Assembly (NCBI GenBank): GCA_018897395.1
Contig: JAHIKV010000178.1
Location: 1-8,862, forward strand
Reading direction: 5' to 3'
DNA: 8,862 bases
Source: Planctomycetota bacterium
GTDB taxonomy: Bacteria > Planctomycetota > Planctomycetia > Pirellulales > Thermoguttaceae
The notes under the pieces are model-generated. The model searched no databases, was not told the origin of the DNA, and was given only the letters and a program-made list of their open reading frames with translations. Both the position numbers and the translations under genes were made by a program. Numbering within the stretch: position 1 is the first letter of the stretch; the number at the start of each line of letters is the position of its first letter. Shown one piece after another: positions 5,853 to 8,862 of the stretch.

Positions 5853-7167
5853 CGCAAAGAGTTTCCGACGAAACCTCGACCATTGCCGGAACCTTGAACG
5901 GGGCCAACCGGCCGCTACACGCGGCGCGAATGCGCTTCTCCAGCGCGGCGTGGTCTTCGGGCCGGTGCAATTCGACCGTGGCGACCACTACGCTGCCGGT
6001 GATCGGGTTCGAGCGGCCGCGGACCGCCACCTCCTTGATGTTGTCCAACTGCTGGATGACGTTTTCCACCTCGGCGGGAAAGACCTTTTCGCCGCCGATG
6101 TTGATGATCTCCGACTTGCGGCCGAGAAAGCGGATGTAGTCGCCCTGCTGCTCGACCAGATCGCCCGTGTTCATCCAGCCGTCGGCGTCGAACGGCGACG
6201 GGGCGTTCAAGTAGCCGATCATGGACGTGCTGGAGCGGATCCAAAGCACGCCGTCGACGATTTTGGTTTCAAATCCCTTGCCGCCGACGGCCAGCCAGAG
6301 CGAATCGTTCCGTTGCGACTTGGTCGGCGGTATACCCACCTCGGTCAAGCCGTAGGTCTGCTTCAACCGCACGCCGGGCAACGCGGCGTGGAGCGCTTTC
6401 AGCGTGGCCTCGGGCATCGGCTCGGTGCCGTAGGTGATCAACTCCAGCGAGCTGAGATCGTATTTTTTGTACGCATCGGAAATCAGCAGCATCCGCAGGA
6501 AAGTCGGCGTGGTCGGCAACAGTTGCACGCGATGGCGCTCGATGCCGCTGCATATAGCCTCGGGCGTCCGCTCGGCGAGGGTGACGATTGTGCCGCCGCC
6601 GACGAGGATATGGAACAGCGTGTTGATGCCGCCGACGTGGTCGAGCATCAGGAAGGCGAGCGTGCGGAGCGGGGTCGCCCGGCGGTCGCGGTAGCCGTTC
6701 AACAGCCGGGTGAAACTGAGCAGCGACGCCTTGATCTCTCCGGTCGAACCGGACGAGAACACAATCAGTCCCGCTTCGTCCTTTTGGCGAAGCTCCTGCA
6801 ACAAGGGCGGATCGTGTTCCGGTTCGAGGCGCGACAGCTCCCACTGGTCGTCGAGATCGAACTCGACGAGCCACTCGACGGCGGCGATCTTCAGCGCCCG
6901 GTCCCGCTCGGCGGCAACTTTGGTCGTCAGCGGGACGGCGATGTTCCGGTTGGCGGCCAGGGCCATGAGCAGGGTAGCCGCGCCTGGCGAGAAGCCGCCG
7001 CGCAGCGCGACGCATTGGCCCGGCTCGATCCCCCGCCGCGAGAGGGCGTTCCGCCACTCCTCCACCCGGCGGAGCAGTACGTCGTAGCCGAACTGTTGTT
7101 CCCGCCACACGAGCGCGCTCCGATCGCGGAACTGGGCCAGTCGGTGCAATAGCCAATTGTCGCTCAT
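5812..7167 (-). CDS. AMP-dependent acyl-CoA/acyl-ACP ligase (ANL superfamily)
   Basis: 451 aa, ATG at 7167 with a strong AGGAGG 10 nt upstream; an earlier in-frame ATG at 7200 overlaps the likely promoter and is disfavoured. The adenylation motifs are in order: P-loop SSGSTGEIKA (138-147), LDHVGGINTL (175-184), TYGLTE (271-276), TGD (334-336), the hinge and A8 motif GRKSEIINIGGEKVFPAEVE (349-368), and a C-terminal lysine cluster RFKKKRK (441-447) at the A10 position. The enzyme should activate a carboxylic acid as acyl-AMP and pass it to CoA or the nearby ACP; the acid cannot be read from sequence. It is short for the superfamily, with a compact N-terminus. It is the first gene of the minus-strand cluster. 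Its 3' end is duplicated downstream (5711-5751), and a repeat arm supplies the stop codon. Confidence 0.93.
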   Translation of the reverse strand: MSDNWLLHRLAQFRDRSALVWREQQFGYDVLLRRVEEWRNALSRRGIEPGQCVALRGGFSPGAATLLMALAANRNIAVPLTTKVAAERDRALKIAAVEWLVEFDLDDQWELSRLEPEHDPPLLQELRQKDEAGLIVFSSGSTGEIKASLLSFTRLLNGYRDRRATPLRTLAFLMLDHVGGINTLFHILVGGGTIVTLAERTPEAICSGIERHRVQLLPTTPTFLRMLLISDAYKKYDLSSLELITYGTEPMPEATLKALHAALPGVRLKQTYGLTEVGIPPTKSQRNDSLWLAVGGKGFETKIVDGVLWIRSSTSMIGYLNAPSPFDADGWMNTGDLVEQQGDYIRFLGRKSEIINIGGEKVFPAEVENVIQQLDNIKEVAVRGRSNPITGSVVVATVELHRPEDHAALEKRIRAACSGRLAPFKVPAMVEVSSETLCGDRFKKKRKVAIQ

Positions 7168-7198
7168 CGACGGACTCCCTCCTGAGTGGATCGGAGCC

Positions 7199-7232
7199 AT
7201 TATATCAGAATCTCTATCGCCATATCAGAATC
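7199..7232 (-). promoter_or_regulatory. Candidate extended -10 promoter with 11-bp direct repeats for the acyl ligase cluster
   Basis: On the minus strand TGATATAAT (7207-7199) is a perfect extended -10 (TGnTATAAT), about 32 nt before the ligase ATG and leaving room for the AGGAGG. The 11-bp string ATATCAGAATC (7202-7212) recurs at 7222-7232, exactly 20 bp away (two helical turns), covering the -10 and the -35 area. No good -35 hexamer is visible, which fits an activator- or repressor-controlled promoter. Operator function is inference. Confidence 0.5.
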
Positions 7233-7323
7233 ATGGCCGGCATTTGCGGAGGCGAGGCGTGGCAGCCGTCAAATTCCGCGAGCCCCCCCCGATTCTACCG
7301 ACTATGCCACCTAGATAAAATCT

Positions 7324-7356
7324 TTGACCCCATCGGCCGGCTTGCGTGATTAGTAT
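7324..7356 (+). promoter_or_regulatory. Weak candidate promoter for the right ECF sigma gene
   Basis: TTGACC (7324-7329) resembles a -35. Downstream, GATTAG (7348-7353, spacer 18) or TAGTAT (7351-7356, spacer 21) could serve as a poor -10. Only the -35 is persuasive. The gene may instead use an ECF-type promoter. Confidence 0.25.
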
Positions 7357-7425
7357 GGAGAGAGCAGGGCAGATTGCATATCGGCCTCCTTTTCGTGCAT
7401 CGAACGGCTGCTCGCGGAGTCGGTC

Positions 7426-7956
7426 ATGGCCCCAAGAACGGATAAATCGGACGAGTTCCTCGGCTTGTTCTTAAAAGCCGAGCCGAGGGTCTATGCCTAT
7501 ATCCGCTCGCAGGTTCCCCATCGTGCTGATGCCGAGGACATACTCCAAGAGACGGCTGCCACGTTGTGGGCCAAGTTCGAGGGCTTCACCGGCGGCACCA
7601 ACTTTTTAGCCTGGGCCTACCAGGTCGCTCGCTTCAAAGTCCAACACTTCCGCGACCGTCAGACCCGTCGCCGTCGGCTTTTCTCTCGGGCGTTCGTGGA
7701 CCTGGTCGCCGCCAGGGCCGAGGAGTTGGCCGACCAGATCGGCGAGTTGCAGCCGATGTTGGCCGAGTGCATGAAAGAGTTGTCGGAGGCCGACCGCGAG
7801 GTCGTCGAGCGCTGCTACGGCAGCGACGCCACGGTGGCGGCGGTGGCCGCCCGGCTCGGCCGCCCGGTCGAGACGATCAAGAGTGTGCTGAAGCGAGCGC
7901 GTCGGGCGTTGTACGACTGCATCCAACGCGCCATCGGCAGGGAGGAACGGCAATGA
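7426..7956 (+). CDS. ECF sigma-70 family RNA polymerase sigma factor (intact, right module)
   Basis: 176 aa, ATG at 7426 with GGAG 6 nt upstream. Region 2 covers about residues 9-80 (RVYAYIRSQVPHRADAEDIL, ATLWAKFEGF, FLAWAYQVARFKVQHFRDRQ). Region 4 covers about 118-170 (LSEADREVVERCY, then VAAVAARLGRPVETIKSVLK with a helix-turn-helix). The ADAEDILQE and FLAWAYQVARFK signatures place it in the large planctomycete ECF group. No extra C-terminal domain. The TGA overlaps the next ATG (7953-7956, ATGA), as in the left module, so sigma and FecR-like partner are likely co-translated. It is diverged from the left sigma, so this is not a recent duplication. Control of the adjacent polyketide cluster is possible from position alone. 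Confidence 0.93.
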   Translation: MAPRTDKSDEFLGLFLKAEPRVYAYIRSQVPHRADAEDILQETAATLWAKFEGFTGGTNFLAWAYQVARFKVQHFRDRQTRRRRLFSRAFVDLVAARAEELADQIGELQPMLAECMKELSEADREVVERCYGSDATVAAVAARLGRPVETIKSVLKRARRALYDCIQRAIGREERQ

Positions 7957-8862
7957 AGAAAAAAGGGAAAAAAGGGGACAGTCCCCATTTGTGCGAAGCA
8001 CCCTCCGGGCCGTTCCGGCAAATGGGGACTGTCCCCTTTTTTCCCCTCTCCCCGCTCGGTGCTGAAATGGCCGATCTGCTGGAGTCGCTCTGCCTGGAAG
8101 AACTTTCGCCGGCCGACGCCGCCCGACTGGAAGAATTGGTCCGTTCCGACCCGCAGTGTTGCCGGCAGTATATCATCTTCATGGAAATGCACGCCTTGGT
8201 GGAGCGGTCCGGCGGAGAGGGGCGAGGGGCGGGGGACGAGGGACGAGGGATGGCCGGTTCACCGGCCATTGATCTTCCCGTTGGTGCGGCAGTTGAACTG
8301 CCGTCAGGCCAATGGCCCCGAACCCCGAACCCCGAACCCCCAGTCCCCCCGATCGTCCTCGATCTTTCCTCCACTACCCACTATCCACCGTCCACTTCTG
8401 ACTTTATCGGCAGTTGGACGTTCGCCTGCATGGTCGCAACGGTGATCATGGGCGTGATGCTGCTGGGGTTCTGGGCGGTAAAAGTCACCCACCACCAACA
8501 TATCGCCGAGGCGCCGTCGAAGTCGGTTCCGTCAATCAAGAGGCCGGAGTTTGTCTTCGTCGGCCGGATCACCGGGCTGCTCGACGTGAAATGGTCGGAC
8601 GACAAGGACTTCTTGCCCCCTTATGGCTACGCCTACGTCCCGCTGGGCCACAAGTACAAACTCGACTCCGGCCTGATGGAAATCACCTACGACACCGGCG
8701 CGAAAGTCATTCTTCAAGGGCCTTGTACCTACGAGGTCGAATCCACCGCCGGCGGCTACCTCGCGCTGGGAAAACTGACCGCGCGGGTGGGGGCGGTTGA
8801 AGGAAAAGGTTCAAGGTCCAAGGTTCAAGGTTCAAGGTCTACTTCACTAACCACTAGCCACC
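7953..8862 (+). CDS. FecR-like membrane regulator of the right sigma module, repeat-riddled (3' end outside window)
   Basis: Open from ATG 7953 (ATGA overlap with sigma) to the window end, 303 codons. Residues 1-38 (MKKKGKKGDSPHLCEAPSG onward) come from the palindromic element at 7968-8042. The conserved helical domain starts at Met39 (8067: MADLLESLCLEEL, SDPQCCRQYIIFMEMHALVE). A low-complexity linker follows (about 89-148), then a membrane helix (about 152-174, FACMVATVIMGVMLLGFWAV). Then comes a FecR-like domain (FVFVGRITGLLDVKW, DSGLMEITYDTGAKVILQGP, GGYLALGKLTARV), which should lie outside the cytoplasm. After ARV another simple repeat enters (GKGSRSKVQGSRS). Starting at 8067 would give a normal N-terminus but loses the coupling seen in the left paralogue. 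Family members often end in a LamG domain, not visible here. Anti-sigma-like function is inferred. Confidence 0.85.
   Translation, partial: MKKKGKKGDSPHLCEAPSGPFRQMGTVPFFPLSPLGAEMADLLESLCLEELSPADAARLEELVRSDPQCCRQYIIFMEMHALVERSGGEGRGAGDEGRGMAGSPAIDLPVGAAVELPSGQWPRTPNPEPPVPPIVLDLSSTTHYPPSTSDFIGSWTFACMVATVIMGVMLLGFWAVKVTHHQHIAEAPSKSVPSIKRPEFVFVGRITGLLDVKWSDDKDFLPPYGYAYVPLGHKYKLDSGLMEITYDTGAKVILQGPCTYEVESTAGGYLALGKLTARVGAVEGKGSRSKVQGSRSTSLTTSH
7968..8042. repeat. Palindromic element (GGGGACAG family), copy 2, terminator-like, in FecR N-terminus
   Basis: Perfect 24-bp inverted repeat (7968-7991 and 8019-8042) around a 27-nt core, with outer A6 and T6 tracts, so the RNA looks like a bidirectional intrinsic terminator. 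The core starts GCGAAGCACCC and matches the element at 4494-4558. It lies in frame just after the start codon of the FecR-like gene. Confidence 0.92.
8217..8400 (+). repeat. Composite in-frame simple and palindromic repeats in right FecR linker
   Basis: In order: GGGGACGAGGGACGAGGG strings, the palindrome ATGGCCGGT/ACCGGCCAT (8250-8269), the VGAAVE-coding unit, CCCCGAACC repeats (8325-8341), and the string CCACTACCCACTATCCAC, which also occurs inverted at 20-37. The part 8244-8298 is a 55-bp exact inverted copy of 119-173. The whole stretch stays open and lies between the N-terminal domain and the membrane helix. Confidence 0.85.
8807..8840 (+). repeat. Short GGTTCAAGGTC tandem repeat after the FecR domain
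   Basis: Degenerate 7-10 bp units (GGTTCAAGGTCCAAGGTTCA and continuation), read in frame as GSRSKVQGSRS, followed by the CACTAACCACTAGCC string to the window end. It interrupts the protein just after LTARV. The other side lies outside the window. Confidence 0.75.

Larger units (their letters stand above)
7168..7425. other. 258-bp divergent intergenic region
   Basis: Separates the minus-strand cluster from the plus-strand sigma gene and should hold both promoters. It contains the 11-bp direct repeats and extended -10 at 7199-7232, a C8 run at 7283-7290, and a possible TTGACC at 7324-7329 upstream of the sigma gene. No gene is seen. Confidence 0.7.

Noticed and set aside
5794..7152. Long plus-strand open frame (452 codons)
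   Set aside because: Antisense shadow of the acyl ligase, whose motifs are all clear on the minus strand; the predicted protein has no family features.
7968..8042. Terminal inverted repeats of an insertion sequence
   Set aside because: Only a 27-nt core lies between the arms, with no transposase; it fits a short palindromic element.

Overview
The window looks like a planctomycete chromosome, probably of the Pirellulales/Pirellula type. The reasons are high-GC coding, ECF sigma factors each overlapping a membrane FecR-like gene by 4 nt, and many short palindromic or simple-sequence repeats that often sit inside reading frames. This assignment is inferred from gene content; no rRNA or tRNA is present.

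Layout: two paralogous sigma/FecR modules point outward and bracket a central cluster on the minus strand. On the left (1-957, minus) are an ECF sigma gene broken by a one-base frameshift at 787-790 and the 5' part of a FecR-like gene that leaves the window. The stretch 958-1261 is non-coding and holds GC-rich hairpins. The cluster, in transcription order (7167 down to 1262), is an AMP-dependent acyl ligase, a FabG-like SDR reductase, a stand-alone acyl carrier protein and a KS-AT-STAS protein of 1056 aa. A candidate extended -10 promoter with an 11-bp direct repeat lies just upstream of the ligase. On the right (7426-8862, plus) are an intact ECF sigma gene and a second FecR-like gene that leaves the window.

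Likely joint function (inference): the ligase activates an acyl or aryl acid and may load it on the ACP, the ketosynthase extends it, and the SDR reduces the beta-keto group. The product is unknown. No thioesterase, dehydratase or methyltransferase is visible. The acyltransferase domain has lost all three catalytic-site residues (Gln, Ser, His), so malonyl loading would have to come from elsewhere, or the domain has become structural or regulatory. A STAS domain of the anti-sigma-antagonist type replaces the usual C-terminal reductase/ACP part. The KS-(inactive AT)-STAS architecture is the most unusual feature here.

The second theme is repeats inside genes. Palindromic elements lie in frame in the KS-AT linker, the ACP tail, the FecR N-terminus and both FecR linkers, nearly always at domain boundaries. 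Another forms a 99-bp tandem duplication carrying the ligase 3' end. One family occurs twice with a conserved core and compensatory arm changes, translated in two different frames, so the conserved thing is the hairpin and not the peptide.
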